A stretch of DNA of 64,000 nucleotides from 39-52-133 sp035531075 (GTDB lineage: Bacteria; Pseudomonadota; Gammaproteobacteria; Burkholderiales; Gallionellaceae), in assembly GCA_035531075.1 (NCBI GenBank), contig DATKTO010000026.1:62001-126000 (forward strand), given 5' to 3'. Shown piece after piece: positions 25,132 to 34,697 of the stretch. Position 1 is the stretch's first letter. Every line of letters starts with the position of its first letter. The notes under the pieces were generated by a model, which was given only the letters and a program-made list of their open reading frames with translations, had not been told where the DNA came from and searched no databases. A program made the translations under genes and the position numbers.

Positions 25132-26100
25132 ATGGAAAATACAACCCAACATCACCCGCTCATTATTCTCGGTTCAGGTCCGGCCGGATACACGGCTGCC
25201 GTTTACGCCGCACGTGCCAACCTCAAACCCGTGCTGATTACCGGCATGGCGCAAGGCGGCCAACTGATGACCACCACCGAGGTAGACAACTGGCCGGCCG
25301 ATGCCATGGGCGTGCAAGGGCCTGATTTAATGGCACGTTTCCAGAAGCATGCGGAGCGCTTTGAAACCAATATCATCTTCGATCATATCCATACTGCCAA
25401 GCTGCAACAAAAACCTTTCCAATTGATCGGTGATTCAGGCACGTATACCTGCGATGCGCTGATCATTGCAACAGGCGCATCTGCCCAGTATCTGGGCCTG
25501 CCTTCAGAAGAAAAGTTCATGGGCAAAGGCGTTTCCGGCTGCGCTACCTGTGACGGTTTCTTTTATCGCGGGCAGGATGTTGCGGTGGTTGGTGGCGGTA
25601 ATACTGCCGTTGAAGAAGCATTGTACCTGTCCAACATCGCCCGCCACGTTACATTGGTGCACAGACGCGACACCTTCCGCGCCGAAAGGATCATGATTGA
25701 TCACCTGATGGAGAAAGTAAAGGAAGGCAAGATTACCCTGCAACTCAACCAGACTCTGGACGAAGTGTTGGGCGATAACAGCGGCGTCACCGGCATGCGT
25801 CTCAAACATGCGCAGACAGGTGCCAAACAGGATTTCGCACTCACCGGTGTGTTCATCGCAATCGGCCACAAGCCGAATACGGATCTGTTCACCGGCCAGC
25901 TCAAGATGACCAACGGTTACCTTGATACACGCGGTGGTGGCGGCCATCAGGGCAATGCAACGGCCACCAGCATAGACGGTGTGTTTGCAGCAGGCGACGT
26001 GCAGGACCAGATCTATCGCCAGGCCGTAACCAGCGCTGCGACTGGCTGCATGGCGGCACTGGATGCGGACAAATACTTGGCCTCGCTGGGCAAGTCATAA
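25132..26100 (+). CDS. trxB: Thioredoxin reductase
   Basis: A 322-residue flavoenzyme. The FAD site is IILGSGPAGYTAAVYAARA, the redox pair CATCDGFFY (CATC), the NADPH site VAVVGGGNTAVEEALYL with the HRRD specificity segment, and the C-terminal GVFAAGDVQDQIYRQAVTSA. Complete and of family length. It reduces thioredoxin with NADPH; a thioredoxin gene is at about 49 kb. Divergent from mltB. Confidence 0.95.
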   Translation: MENTTQHHPLIILGSGPAGYTAAVYAARANLKPVLITGMAQGGQLMTTTEVDNWPADAMGVQGPDLMARFQKHAERFETNIIFDHIHTAKLQQKPFQLIGDSGTYTCDALIIATGASAQYLGLPSEEKFMGKGVSGCATCDGFFYRGQDVAVVGGGNTAVEEALYLSNIARHVTLVHRRDTFRAERIMIDHLMEKVKEGKITLQLNQTLDEVLGDNSGVTGMRLKHAQTGAKQDFALTGVFIAIGHKPNTDLFTGQLKMTNGYLDTRGGGGHQGNATATSIDGVFAAGDVQDQIYRQAVTSAATGCMAALDADKYLASLGKS

Positions 26101-26136
26101 GCGGCGCAGGATAAGTCTTAATAAATATTTTCGCGC

Positions 26137-26673
26137 ATGAAGAAAAACCTGGAACAGCCCGCACCTTCTGATGGTGAGTTGTTCCAGCAGGCGGTCGAAG
26201 GTGTGACGCCCATCGCACCTTCAAACCGCGTTCTTCCCTCCCCTCCCGTACGATGCAAGCCACCCCGTAGTACAGTTTTTCCGTCCCCTGCTATTTCTGA
26301 CAGTTTATCCGATCACCACACCAGCGATGAGGCACCCAGCTCATTTTTGCGCTCGGGACTCAATAATATGACACTGCGCAAGCTGCGGCGCGGTCAGTGG
26401 CCTGTCCAGGACACAATCGATTTGCATGGTCATACCAGTGAAGAGGCTCGCCGTTTTCTGGTTGAATTTCTGCATCATGCCCTGCACCACGGCTTGCGTT
26501 GCGTATGTGTAATACACGGCAAAGGCTGGCGCGCAGAAGGTGGTGAAGGGATATTGAAAATTCGCGTGCGAAATTGGCTGACGCAACACCCGCAAGTGCT
26601 GGCGTTTTGTGAAGCGCCGGCGAATGCCGGTGGGGGTGGCGCAGTATGGGTGCTTTTGAAGTCAACCGGCTAA
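26137..26673 (+). CDS. Smr-domain protein (putative nuclease)
   Basis: 178 residues. A variable Pro/Ser-rich N-terminal half (1-85) precedes a C-terminal Smr domain: DTIDLHGHTSEEARRFL (DLHG motif), CVCVIHGKGWRAEGG (HGKG motif), and GGGGAVWVLLK at the end. Smr domains of the YdaL/MutS2-tail type nick or cleave nucleic acid. It is 36 bases after trxB, a common arrangement in Betaproteobacteria, and probably cotranscribed. Confidence 0.88.
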   Translation: MKKNLEQPAPSDGELFQQAVEGVTPIAPSNRVLPSPPVRCKPPRSTVFPSPAISDSLSDHHTSDEAPSSFLRSGLNNMTLRKLRRGQWPVQDTIDLHGHTSEEARRFLVEFLHHALHHGLRCVCVIHGKGWRAEGGEGILKIRVRNWLTQHPQVLAFCEAPANAGGGGAVWVLLKSTG

Positions 26674-26697
26674 GAAACCAGTGATTTAAACGCGGAT

Positions 26698-27036
26698 TTA
26701 AATGGCTGCGTCGTCCGTTTCTCCGGTACGGATACGGATCACACGCTCAATCTGGCTCACAAAAATCTTGCCATCGCCGATTTTGCCGGTATGCGCAGCT
26801 TTGACAATGGCATCCACTACCGTATCCAGCATTGCTGACGTTACCACCACTTCAAGCTTGATCTTGGGCAGAAAATCGACCACATATTCAGCGCCCCGAT
26901 ATAACTCGGTGTGGCCTTTCTGACGGCCAAAGCCCTTTACTTCGGTCACGGTCAAGCCACTCACTCCTAATTCAGACAAGGCCTCGCGCACTTCATCGAG
27001 TTTGAATGGCTTAATGATGGCTTCAATTTTTTTCAT
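26698..27036 (-). CDS. glnB: Nitrogen regulatory protein P-II
   Basis: 112 residues, starting MKKIEAIIKPFKLDEVREAL. The uridylylation site Tyr51 is in RGAEYVVDFLPK, the T-loop is GFGRQKGHTELY, and the ATP/effector region is TGKIGDGKIFV. It is the trimeric sensor of 2-oxoglutarate and ATP/ADP that controls glutamine synthetase adenylylation; its modifying enzyme GlnD is encoded at 56.3 kb. It follows nadE by 44 bases on the same strand, the usual betaproteobacterial pairing of glnB with glutamine-dependent NAD synthetase. Confidence 0.95.
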   Translation of the reverse strand: MKKIEAIIKPFKLDEVREALSELGVSGLTVTEVKGFGRQKGHTELYRGAEYVVDFLPKIKLEVVVTSAMLDTVVDAIVKAAHTGKIGDGKIFVSQIERVIRIRTGETDDAAI

Positions 27037-27080
27037 GGTAGCTCCGGCAAAGATTGTGTTTGTTTTGTAAGTATAGCGTA

Positions 27081-28685
27081 CTAAAAATCATCCTGGTAAC
27101 GCGCGGTAATCGGATAGCGCCAGTCCTTGCCAAAACCGCGATGGGTGATGCGTATGCCGACCGGTGACTGACGGCGCTTGTATTCATTGATGCGGATCAG
27201 TTTCACCACGCGCCGCACATCTGCTTCTGCATAGCCGAGTGCGACAATTTCGCCAATGGCGAGGTTTTCCTCAACATAATAAGCCATGATCGCATCCAGC
27301 GCATCATAAGGCGGCAGGCTGTCCTGGTCGGTCTGGTCAGGCTTTAGTTCGGCACTAGGCGGGCGGGTGATGATGCGCTGCGGGATTACAGATCCCAGCG
27401 TGTTGCGATAGTTAGACAAGCGGTATACCCAGGTCTTGCTGACATCCTTAAGCACTGCAAAACCGCCCGCCATGTCGCCGTACAGCGTGCAATAACCCAC
27501 GGTCATTTCCGACTTGTTACCGGTGGTTAAAACGAGGGACCCCGTCTTGTTTGAAAGCGCCATCAGCAAATTTCCACGAATGCGCGCCTGCAAATTTTCT
27601 TCTGTGGTATCTGTCGGCAAACCATGAAACATCGGATCGAGCGTATCCAGCAGCGACTTGAAAGCAGGCTGAATATCGAGCTCGTCATAGCGCACACCCA
27701 GAATGCCGGCCATTTCGCGCGCATCATCCACGCTGATTTGCGCGGTGTAGGGCGATGGCATCATCACCGCGCGCACTTTGTCGGCACCGAGCGCATCCAC
27801 TGCCACCGCCAGGGTGAGTGCAGAGTCAATGCCACCGGACAGGCCCAGCAAGACACCGGGAAAACGGTTCTTGCCGATATAATCTTTTACGCCCAGGCAC
27901 AGTGCCTTATAGATGCTGGCTTCCTTGATCAGATCCGCCACTATCTCGCCATCAAGCAGTCGCCCTTCCCGAATTTCAAGCAGCCCCAGTGTTTCCTCAA
28001 ACGAGGCAAACTGATGGGTCAAATGGCCATCGGCAGACATTGCAAACGAGGCTCCGTCAAACACCAATTCATCTTGCCCGCCCACCATATTGGCGTACAC
28101 CACCGGTAGCCGGGTTTCCCCGGTCCGATCGCGGATAGCCTCATAACGGGATTGCTGTTTGTCGAGATGATAGGGCGAAGCATTTAGCACCAGCAATATC
28201 TGTGCGCCGGCATCAAGCGCCTTTTGTGCAGCATGCTCCTGCCAGATATCTGCACAAATATTTAGTGCAAATTTGATCCCTTGCAGCTCAAACACACAAG
28301 GTGCCGCACCGCGCGTGAAGTAGCGCTCTTCATCAAATACGCTGTAATTAGGCAGTTCGTGTTTGTGGTAAGTGGCAATAATTCTGCCATCTCTCAGCAC
28401 CGAGGCGGCGTTATAACGCTTACCCCCCAACTCATGCGGATGCCCTACTACTACTGTTATGCCCTCGACTTGTAGTGCCAGATTATTCAGTGCAACATCA
28501 CATGCATGGTAAAAGCCGTCACGCAACAGCAGGTCTTCCGGCGGATAACCGCACAGGCTCAGTTCAGGGGTAAGCAGCAGTGCAGCGCCTTGCTGCTTTG
28601 CGCGATTGGCGTAATCCAGAATTTTCGCAGCATTCCCGGATAAATCACCGAGTGTGCAATTAAGTTGTGCGATTGCGATTTTCAT
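27081..28685 (-). CDS. nadE: Glutamine-dependent NAD+ synthetase
   Basis: A 534-residue two-domain enzyme. The N-terminal nitrilase-like glutaminase (MKIAIAQLNCTLGDLSGN; catalytic Cys in LNICADIW; Glu in LLTPELSLCGYPPEDLL) is followed by the C-terminal synthetase with P-loop GLSGGIDSALTLAV, TGNKSEMTVGY and GGFAVLKDVSKTWVY. It makes NAD from deamido-NAD using glutamine ammonia. It lies just upstream of glnB. Confidence 0.94.
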   Translation of the reverse strand: MKIAIAQLNCTLGDLSGNAAKILDYANRAKQQGAALLLTPELSLCGYPPEDLLLRDGFYHACDVALNNLALQVEGITVVVGHPHELGGKRYNAASVLRDGRIIATYHKHELPNYSVFDEERYFTRGAAPCVFELQGIKFALNICADIWQEHAAQKALDAGAQILLVLNASPYHLDKQQSRYEAIRDRTGETRLPVVYANMVGGQDELVFDGASFAMSADGHLTHQFASFEETLGLLEIREGRLLDGEIVADLIKEASIYKALCLGVKDYIGKNRFPGVLLGLSGGIDSALTLAVAVDALGADKVRAVMMPSPYTAQISVDDAREMAGILGVRYDELDIQPAFKSLLDTLDPMFHGLPTDTTEENLQARIRGNLLMALSNKTGSLVLTTGNKSEMTVGYCTLYGDMAGGFAVLKDVSKTWVYRLSNYRNTLGSVIPQRIITRPPSAELKPDQTDQDSLPPYDALDAIMAYYVEENLAIGEIVALGYAEADVRRVVKLIRINEYKRRQSPVGIRITHRGFGKDWRYPITARYQDDF

Positions 28686-28759
28686 ACGTTGTGATGTGCG
28701 GCCAGTTGGATGAAATTAATAGCGAAACTATAAATTATTCAATGAAATTAAATTATTAC

Positions 28760-30049
28760 CTACTCAAGCTCGGCAGAAACCACCGGCAGAACAGGCAGAT
28801 GATCAAGATCTACCCGCTCTATGCTGGCAAAGCGCTGGCTGATTTTGCGGCTGGAAATTTCCACATTGGCCGCTTCTTCGTGTGCCTTGCGGATATTGTC
28901 GGCAAGTTTCTTCATGCGCTCGTCAAAGCGGCCGAAATCCTTGCCCAGCTTACCCAGCTCATCCTTGATGATATGTACCTGCTTGCGGGTTTCCACATCT
29001 TTCAGCACGGCACGCGCAGTATTCAACACCGCCATCAAGGTGGTCGGGGAGACGATCCACACGCGCTTTTGCATCGCGTAATCAACCACCTCGGGATGAT
29101 GCGCGTGGATCTCGGCAAACACCGCCTCGGCCGGAATAAACATCACCGCGCCGTCCGACGTCACATCGGGGATGATGTATTTGCCGGCAATGTCGTCAAC
29201 ATGCTTCTTTATGTCTGCCTTGAACTGGCGCTCTGCCACCGTGCGTTCCGTCGGACTGGCGGCAGAGAACATCAGGTGATAGTTTTCCAATGGAAACTTT
29301 GAATCCACCGCCACCATGCCGGTGGGCTCGGGCAGCTTCAGCACGCAGTCGGCACGAGTGCCGTTGGGCAGCGTGTATTGCATCGCATAGGCCTGCGCAG
29401 GCATGATATTGCGCACCAGCCCCTCCAGCTGCACCTCGCCAAAGGCACCGCGCGAACGCTTGTCACCCAGCAGCTCCTGCAGGCTCACCACATTGGTGGT
29501 CAGTCCGTCTATCTTCTTCTGCGCCTCGTCTATGGTGGCCAGCCGCGCCATCACGTTGACGAAAGTCTCATTGGTTTTCTTGAAGCCTTCGTCCAGCCGC
29601 TCGCTGACCTTGCCGCTGATTTGTTCCAGACGCCCGTCCACCGACTTGGCCAGCGCTTCCACGCTGCCGGACAAATGCTGCGTGGCATTGCGGAAGGAAT
29701 TCTGTATCAGCTCCTGGTCGGCCCTGCCCTGCTCGGCCAGCTTGGCCAGCGTCTGCGTCAGGATCTCGTTGCGCAGCGCATCCTGCTTGGCCTGCAGCGC
29801 GTGCACCGCATCGCGCGTGGCGCGCAGTTCCTCGGCCACCGCCTTGCGCAGGCGCTCGGACTGGTCGTTCTGGCTCGCGATCAGGCGGTCACCCTGCTTG
29901 TTCAGGCCATCATGCAGGTCGGACAGCATTGCACGATGCTGCTGCTCCAGCACCTTGGCTGAGTGCGCGGGCAATTGGCGCTGCATCACCAGCAGTGCAA
30001 CGGCGAGCAAGAGGGTCAGTACGGTGACAACAAGCAGGATTTCAAGCAT
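28760..30049 (-). CDS. rmuC: DNA recombination protein RmuC
   Basis: 429 residues. An N-terminal membrane anchor (MLEILLVVTVLTLLLAVALLV) is followed by a long coiled coil (about 30-190). The RmuC nuclease-like domain carries SRGAFGEVQLEGLVRNIMP, DSKFPLENYHLM, and MFIPAEAVFAEIHAHHP. RmuC limits inversion events and is thought to be a nuclease acting at the membrane. Complete, with the Asp-Ser-Lys core motif in place. Confidence 0.93.
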   Translation of the reverse strand: MLEILLVVTVLTLLLAVALLVMQRQLPAHSAKVLEQQHRAMLSDLHDGLNKQGDRLIASQNDQSERLRKAVAEELRATRDAVHALQAKQDALRNEILTQTLAKLAEQGRADQELIQNSFRNATQHLSGSVEALAKSVDGRLEQISGKVSERLDEGFKKTNETFVNVMARLATIDEAQKKIDGLTTNVVSLQELLGDKRSRGAFGEVQLEGLVRNIMPAQAYAMQYTLPNGTRADCVLKLPEPTGMVAVDSKFPLENYHLMFSAASPTERTVAERQFKADIKKHVDDIAGKYIIPDVTSDGAVMFIPAEAVFAEIHAHHPEVVDYAMQKRVWIVSPTTLMAVLNTARAVLKDVETRKQVHIIKDELGKLGKDFGRFDERMKKLADNIRKAHEEAANVEISSRKISQRFASIERVDLDHLPVLPVVSAELE

Positions 30050-30139
30050 AACAAATATTCAAAAAAACAATGTGTGAAGTATAAACCAAGTGACGCCCAG
30101 TCTACTGAAGCCGATAAAGTCCAGTTGCTGGCTTGATCA

Positions 30140-31090
30140 TCACGACCGAGGCAATTCTTTCCATTCCGGCAGGCAAAGCTGCCATGTGGGCATCAGGCGC
30201 GGAAACATTTCCATTCCGGCAAGTGCGCTTTGCAAGCTATTCCAGCGTAGCAGATCAAATGAATCCCGGTACAAGTACGCCACCCAGTCCGCCAGCAGCA
30301 CGGCTGCATAGGTTTCTGCATCCCTAGTATCGCAGGTTGAAAGTCCTGCGCTGTGCCGGTATCCGCTCACAACGGTTGCCGCGTCATAGCCCCAGCGTTG
30401 CAGTGCAACCGCTGCTGTGCCCGCCAGAAATGTCACCTCTTCGGACAAACTCGATTCTGCTGCCGACGCAACAGGATTGAGCGCTGCTGGAAATTCCGAG
30501 AAATGAAGGTTGGCAAACAAGGCTTCTACGTGCGCCGCCAGTTCGGGTGTATTCGCCATGTGCCAGAAATTGAAGACTACGGTTTGGCGCGGCTGGGTAA
30601 CTTCGGTAACGCCATGATAGGAATTCGCGTGCAGCAGGAAGCCAAAGGCTTTGTTGTATTCAGGATTAACACCGAATACGGCTTCGCCCTCTGGCGATGA
30701 AAATAATTCCAGAACACCGCCATGTTCAGCTTGCCATTGCTTATTGAGTTGCACAACCAGGCGCGCAATTTCATAGCCCAATAGCGGCCGGTCGCTGTGT
30801 ATACCAATGACTTGTCCGGGCTGCATACGTTGAGCCGTGACCAGCACACGATTGACGAGCGGCAATCCAGTAATCTCGCGCATCCTGGCGAGTATTTCAG
30901 TCTGAAAAGTTGCAGGAATAATTTCGGTAACGTCGACGAGAGAACAGCGGTAAAACGCAGCGTCACGATGCTGCCATTCAATGTCTTGCGAAAACAGCTG
31001 CTCAAGCGCAACGCACTGTTCTGGAGAGAATGCGGCATTCACCAGGAAAAAGGGGAATGGGTGATGGTGGTGGCTGGGCTGTAAAAGCAA
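30140..31090 (-). CDS. 2OG-Fe(II) oxygenase-like protein
   Basis: 316 residues. The N-terminal two-thirds look like a prolyl-4-hydroxylase-type oxygenase: VIGIHSDRPLLGYEIARLVV (HxD), GGVLELFSS, NSYHGVTEVTQPRQTVVFNFW (distal His and the 2-oxoglutarate Arg). The C-terminal 100 residues are an unassigned helical domain. The substrate is unknown. The start is TTG (no ATG is in reach), with AGGAG nine bases before it. His-rich start LLQPSHHHHPFPFF. Confidence 0.72.
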   Translation of the reverse strand: MLLQPSHHHHPFPFFLVNAAFSPEQCVALEQLFSQDIEWQHRDAAFYRCSLVDVTEIIPATFQTEILARMREITGLPLVNRVLVTAQRMQPGQVIGIHSDRPLLGYEIARLVVQLNKQWQAEHGGVLELFSSPEGEAVFGVNPEYNKAFGFLLHANSYHGVTEVTQPRQTVVFNFWHMANTPELAAHVEALFANLHFSEFPAALNPVASAAESSLSEEVTFLAGTAAVALQRWGYDAATVVSGYRHSAGLSTCDTRDAETYAAVLLADWVAYLYRDSFDLLRWNSLQSALAGMEMFPRLMPTWQLCLPEWKELPRS

Positions 31091-31213
31091 CGACTGGACT
31101 CCTCTGTCAATTGTAATGGTCTAATAAAGGGGGAACGCTCTTTGACTTCGGCTTCCTCCAGCTTCGCAGCCACCCACGACACCCTTGCCGTGCAGCTTAC
31201 TCCGGGCACGCTA

Positions 31214-31246
31214 TAAAAAAAGGGCGCTTGCGCGCCCCTTCTTTTG
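31214..31246 (-). terminator. Rho-independent terminator downstream of bipA
   Basis: On the reverse strand GGGGCGCGCAAGCGCCC is followed by seven T. The stem pairs 31222-31227 with 31232-31237 around a short loop. It lies about 100 bases beyond the bipA stop. Two further small hairpins (ACCGC ... GCGGT and TAACCC ... GGGTTA, about 31290-31322) lie between bipA and this terminator. Confidence 0.75.
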
Positions 31247-31343
31247 CCTGCCTGACTACTCTATCTTGCGTTCATTTTGGTTACGGCCACCGCTATCGCG
31301 GTTTAACCCTGCGGGTTAGCCTACACCGAAACTCGCATTTCTA

Positions 31344-33155
31344 TTAAGCGCGACCAGACCTCTTGCGCTCGTTTTCAGTCAAGTAACGCTTACGTACACG
31401 AATCGACAGTGGTGTAATTTCGACCAGTTCATCATCATCGATAAACTCAACGGCACTTTCGAGGGTCAGTTTGATCGGTGGAGTCAAACGCACAGCTTCG
31501 TCAGTACCCGATGAACGGATGTTGGTCAGTTGCTTACCCTTGATAGGGTTAACCACCAGGTCATTGTCACGGCTATGGATACCAATAATCATGCCTTCGT
31601 ATACTTTATCGCCAGGGGCAACGATCATACGGCCGCGGTCTTCCAGCTTCCACAGTGCGTAAGCTACGGCTTCACCTGAATCCTGAGAAATCAGCACGCC
31701 GTTATGACGGCTTGGCATGTCTGGTTTAACCGGACCGTATTCATCAAACACGTGCGACATCAAACCTGTACCGCGTGTCATGGTCATAAATTCACCCTGG
31801 AAGCCGATCAGCGCGCGTGCAGGAATGCGATACTCCAAACGTACCCGGCCTTTACCATCCGGTTGCATATCCTGCAAATCGCCGCGACGACGCCCCAACT
31901 CTTCCATAACTGAACCCTGGTGCCCTTCTTCAACGTCCACGGTCAGCATTTCGTATGGTTCCTGCTTCTCGCCATTCACCGTACGATAAACAACTCGTGG
32001 CTTGGAAACCGCCATTTCAAATCCTTCACGGCGCATATTTTCCAGCAAGATGGTCAGGTGTAATTCACCACGGCCGGACACCAGTAATGAGTCCGCATCA
32101 GCAGTGTCTTCTACACGCAGAGCAACGTTTACCAACAACTCCTTATTCAGGCGGTCACGAATCTGACGGCTTGTAATAAGCTTACCTTCCTGACCAACCA
32201 GTGGCGACGTATTCACCTGGAAGTTCATTGAAAGTGTCGGTTCATCCACCTTGGGCATAGGTAGCGCTTCCGGCTTGCTCACATCGGCAATCGTGACACC
32301 GATACCGATATCTTCAATACCGTTAACCAGAATAATGTCACCGACCGACGCTTCGTCCATCAACACGCGTTCAACACCACGGAAGCCAAGTACCTGATTA
32401 ACGCGCGCTTTTTTAGGTGGTTTGTCGCCGTTCAAAACCATGACTTCCTGACCCGGTTTAATTGTGCCGCGAGTCACGCGACCAACACCGATACGGCCAA
32501 CAAAGCTGGAATAGTCAAGCGCTGAAATCTGGAATTGCAATGGTGCATTACTGTCGCCTTGCGGCTGTTTGACATGTTTCAATACCGTGTCAAACAGCGG
32601 GCGCATATCAGAACTTGGGGTATTGGGATCCAGGGTTGCGAAACCGTTTAAAGCTGATGCATATACAATGGGGAAATCCATCTGTTCATCAGTTGCACCC
32701 AGCTTGTCGAACAAGTCGAAAGTCTGGTCAACTACCCATTCAGGGCGAGCACCAGGACGGTCAATTTTATTGATAACAACAATAGGCTTCAAACCAAGCG
32801 CCAAGGCTTTTTTGGTCACAAAGCGAGTTTGTGGCATCGGGCCTTCAACTGCATCTACCAGCAGCAATACGCCGTCAACCATGGACAGTACGCGCTCAAC
32901 CTCGCCACCGAAGTCGGCGTGTCCAGGGGTGTCCACAATGTTTATCTGCACGCCTTCATAGGCTACCGAGCAATTCTTCGCCAGAATGGTAATGCCGCGC
33001 TCTTTTTCCAGATCGTTGCTATCCATGAAGCGTTCTGCCACCTGCTGGTGAGCAGCAAAAGTTTGAGTCTGGGCAAGCAGCTTGTCCACCATGGTTGTTT
33101 TTCCATGGTCAACGTGAGCGATGATGGCGATATTACGGAGTTGGCGCGACGACAT
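31344..33155 (-). CDS. bipA: Ribosome-associated GTPase BipA/TypA
   Basis: A 603-residue translational GTPase. MSSRQLRNIAIIAHVDHGKTT contains G1; RGITILAKN, DTPGHADFGGEVERVLSMVDG and VVINKIDRPGARP give G2-G4. EF-G-like domains and the BipA-specific C-terminus follow (RLTPPIKLTLESAVEFI, RKRYLTENERKR). It aids 50S assembly and growth under stress and low temperature. The start at 33155 matches the family N-terminus; an upstream in-frame start at 33179 adds eight unlikely residues. Confidence 0.95.
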   Translation of the reverse strand: MSSRQLRNIAIIAHVDHGKTTMVDKLLAQTQTFAAHQQVAERFMDSNDLEKERGITILAKNCSVAYEGVQINIVDTPGHADFGGEVERVLSMVDGVLLLVDAVEGPMPQTRFVTKKALALGLKPIVVINKIDRPGARPEWVVDQTFDLFDKLGATDEQMDFPIVYASALNGFATLDPNTPSSDMRPLFDTVLKHVKQPQGDSNAPLQFQISALDYSSFVGRIGVGRVTRGTIKPGQEVMVLNGDKPPKKARVNQVLGFRGVERVLMDEASVGDIILVNGIEDIGIGVTIADVSKPEALPMPKVDEPTLSMNFQVNTSPLVGQEGKLITSRQIRDRLNKELLVNVALRVEDTADADSLLVSGRGELHLTILLENMRREGFEMAVSKPRVVYRTVNGEKQEPYEMLTVDVEEGHQGSVMEELGRRRGDLQDMQPDGKGRVRLEYRIPARALIGFQGEFMTMTRGTGLMSHVFDEYGPVKPDMPSRHNGVLISQDSGEAVAYALWKLEDRGRMIVAPGDKVYEGMIIGIHSRDNDLVVNPIKGKQLTNIRSSGTDEAVRLTPPIKLTLESAVEFIDDDELVEITPLSIRVRKRYLTENERKRSGRA

Positions 33156-33410
33156 GTGATGATACCTAGTACAAATCAAAGGGCGCGCATTCTACCACAG
33201 CTTCCTTGTTCTAGAACGATTGTTTCACAACACCAGCATTTTCGGGTTTTCAAATATCAATGTTCTGGTAGCATGGCGCCCGTTTTTTGTACCGCAAAAT
33301 CGCAATCTGATGAATATGTTGAAATATTGACCCAATGCCCAGCAGTAACAAAGGTAGGAGCCGGCTTTGCCACTTAAGAAATAAAAATAATATGGTTCAA
33401 GGAGATAAGA

Positions 33411-34040
33411 TTGAGAATTGATTTCAGACTACAGCAACTTGCCGCGGGTCTTTGTTTATCCATATTGGGCTTTTCCGTATCGGTGGGAACAGGGTACGCG
33501 GCAGAAAAGACAATTGATTACACGTTGCCTGCGAGCAGATTTTATACGCCGGACACCCGGTCTTTTATGCTGGCGGCAAATGATACCGAAACTGCAAAAC
33601 CCAACGCCATCACGACACCTGTAACGCCGGCAGCAGAATTCGAACCTCCGCTGCTTTCGGGCAGCAAGGCCCACCAATACTTGGGGATTGGCACAGTTGC
33701 GTTGGCGACCCTGACTGCATTGACTCCGCCCGAGGAGTGCGAGGGGAATAGCTGTCCGCCACGGGATGTGAACGGCAGGCATGCCACTTTGGCGAAAGCC
33801 ACGGTAGCGATGGCGGCAGCCACTATCGTTACCGGTTTGTATGCGCACTGGCATGATATTAGTCTGGAGGAAGGATTGTCGGATCCGGACAATTTGCATG
33901 TGCTGCTGGCTGGAACGGGTGCCTTGTTGCTGGCTTATGCCGCAAACCTGTCAGCGAATTCATCCGTCCCTGTGAACCATGCAGGCATAGCCGAAGCGGG
34001 TGTGCTCGGCATGGTTGTCGCGGTTAAATTGACCTGGTAA
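33411..34040 (+). CDS. Four-helix membrane protein paired with diheme cytochrome c (possible b561-like cytochrome)
   Basis: 209 residues: signal-like N-terminus (LQQLAAGLCLSILGFSVSV), a Pro/Thr-rich linker to about residue 85, then four hydrophobic helices (about 88-105, 124-146, 161-182, 190-207). Histidines sit at helix ends (H88, H124, H146, H148, H163, H190), as in di-heme b561-type cytochromes. The next gene (70 bases on) is a periplasmic diheme cytochrome c, so quinol-to-cytochrome transfer is plausible. No family name is recognised. The start is TTG, backed by AAGGAG eight bases upstream. Confidence 0.6.
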   Translation: MRIDFRLQQLAAGLCLSILGFSVSVGTGYAAEKTIDYTLPASRFYTPDTRSFMLAANDTETAKPNAITTPVTPAAEFEPPLLSGSKAHQYLGIGTVALATLTALTPPEECEGNSCPPRDVNGRHATLAKATVAMAAATIVTGLYAHWHDISLEEGLSDPDNLHVLLAGTGALLLAYAANLSANSSVPVNHAGIAEAGVLGMVVAVKLTW

Positions 34041-34110
34041 GCAAGAACGCAAAAATGCGATATCAACTGCACCAGCTATCTGCGGAGCCGTTAAATTTTG
34101 GAGAGAGATG

Positions 34111-34674
34111 ATGAAAAATAAATTATCAGTGGCAATATTGTTGGCAATTGCCCTGTCGTTAACCTGTGGACTGGCAGCCGCAGAAGCGGGATTGCTAGAG
34201 GCAATCTTTACGCCACTGCGCCAAAAAGAAATCGTCCCCGTCGATAACAAACAATACAAGGATGAATGCGGTTCCTGCCACTTTGCCTATCAACCGGGTT
34301 TGTTGCCTGCAAAATCCTGGGAAAAATTGCTGTCTCCCGAGGCATTGAGCAAACATTTCGGTGCCAACGCCGAGCTCGACAAGGACACGCTGACCGTTAT
34401 TCATGACTATGCAATAGCGAACGCTGCAGACAAGTCTTACCACAAGCGCTCACGAAAGATCGCACAGTCCACCGCACAGGGCGAAGCCCCAATACGCATT
34501 ACTGAGGTGCGTTACATCAAGCGCAAGCACCACGAGATCCCGGAAAGGATGATCAGTGGCAACAAGGATGTGAAATCCTTAAGCTATTGCGATGCCTGCC
34601 ATACTCAAGCAGCCAAGGGCGTGTTCGATACGGATACGGTGAATATCCCGAACTTTCCGGATTGGGATGATTAA
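34111..34674 (+). CDS. Diheme cytochrome c (DHC family)
   Basis: A 187-residue exported protein: signal KNKLSVAILLAIALSLTCGL then AAAEA. Two heme motifs: CGSCH in YKDECGSCHFAYQPGLLP, and CDACH near the C-terminus. The Ala-Tyr-Gln-Pro-Gly-Leu-Leu-Pro signature is that of the DHC family, often found beside a membrane cytochrome b, as here. It is a periplasmic electron carrier. The ATG at 34111 has GGAG at better spacing than the adjacent ATG at 34108. Confidence 0.88.
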   Translation: MKNKLSVAILLAIALSLTCGLAAAEAGLLEAIFTPLRQKEIVPVDNKQYKDECGSCHFAYQPGLLPAKSWEKLLSPEALSKHFGANAELDKDTLTVIHDYAIANAADKSYHKRSRKIAQSTAQGEAPIRITEVRYIKRKHHEIPERMISGNKDVKSLSYCDACHTQAAKGVFDTDTVNIPNFPDWDD

Positions 34675-34697
34675 CCAAGGCAATGGCCGCCCTCGCA

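Noticed and set aside
28667..30077. Forward frames opposite rmuC
   Set aside because: Shadows of rmuC, which has a full set of family motifs; His/Leu/Ser-rich translations typical of antisense frames.
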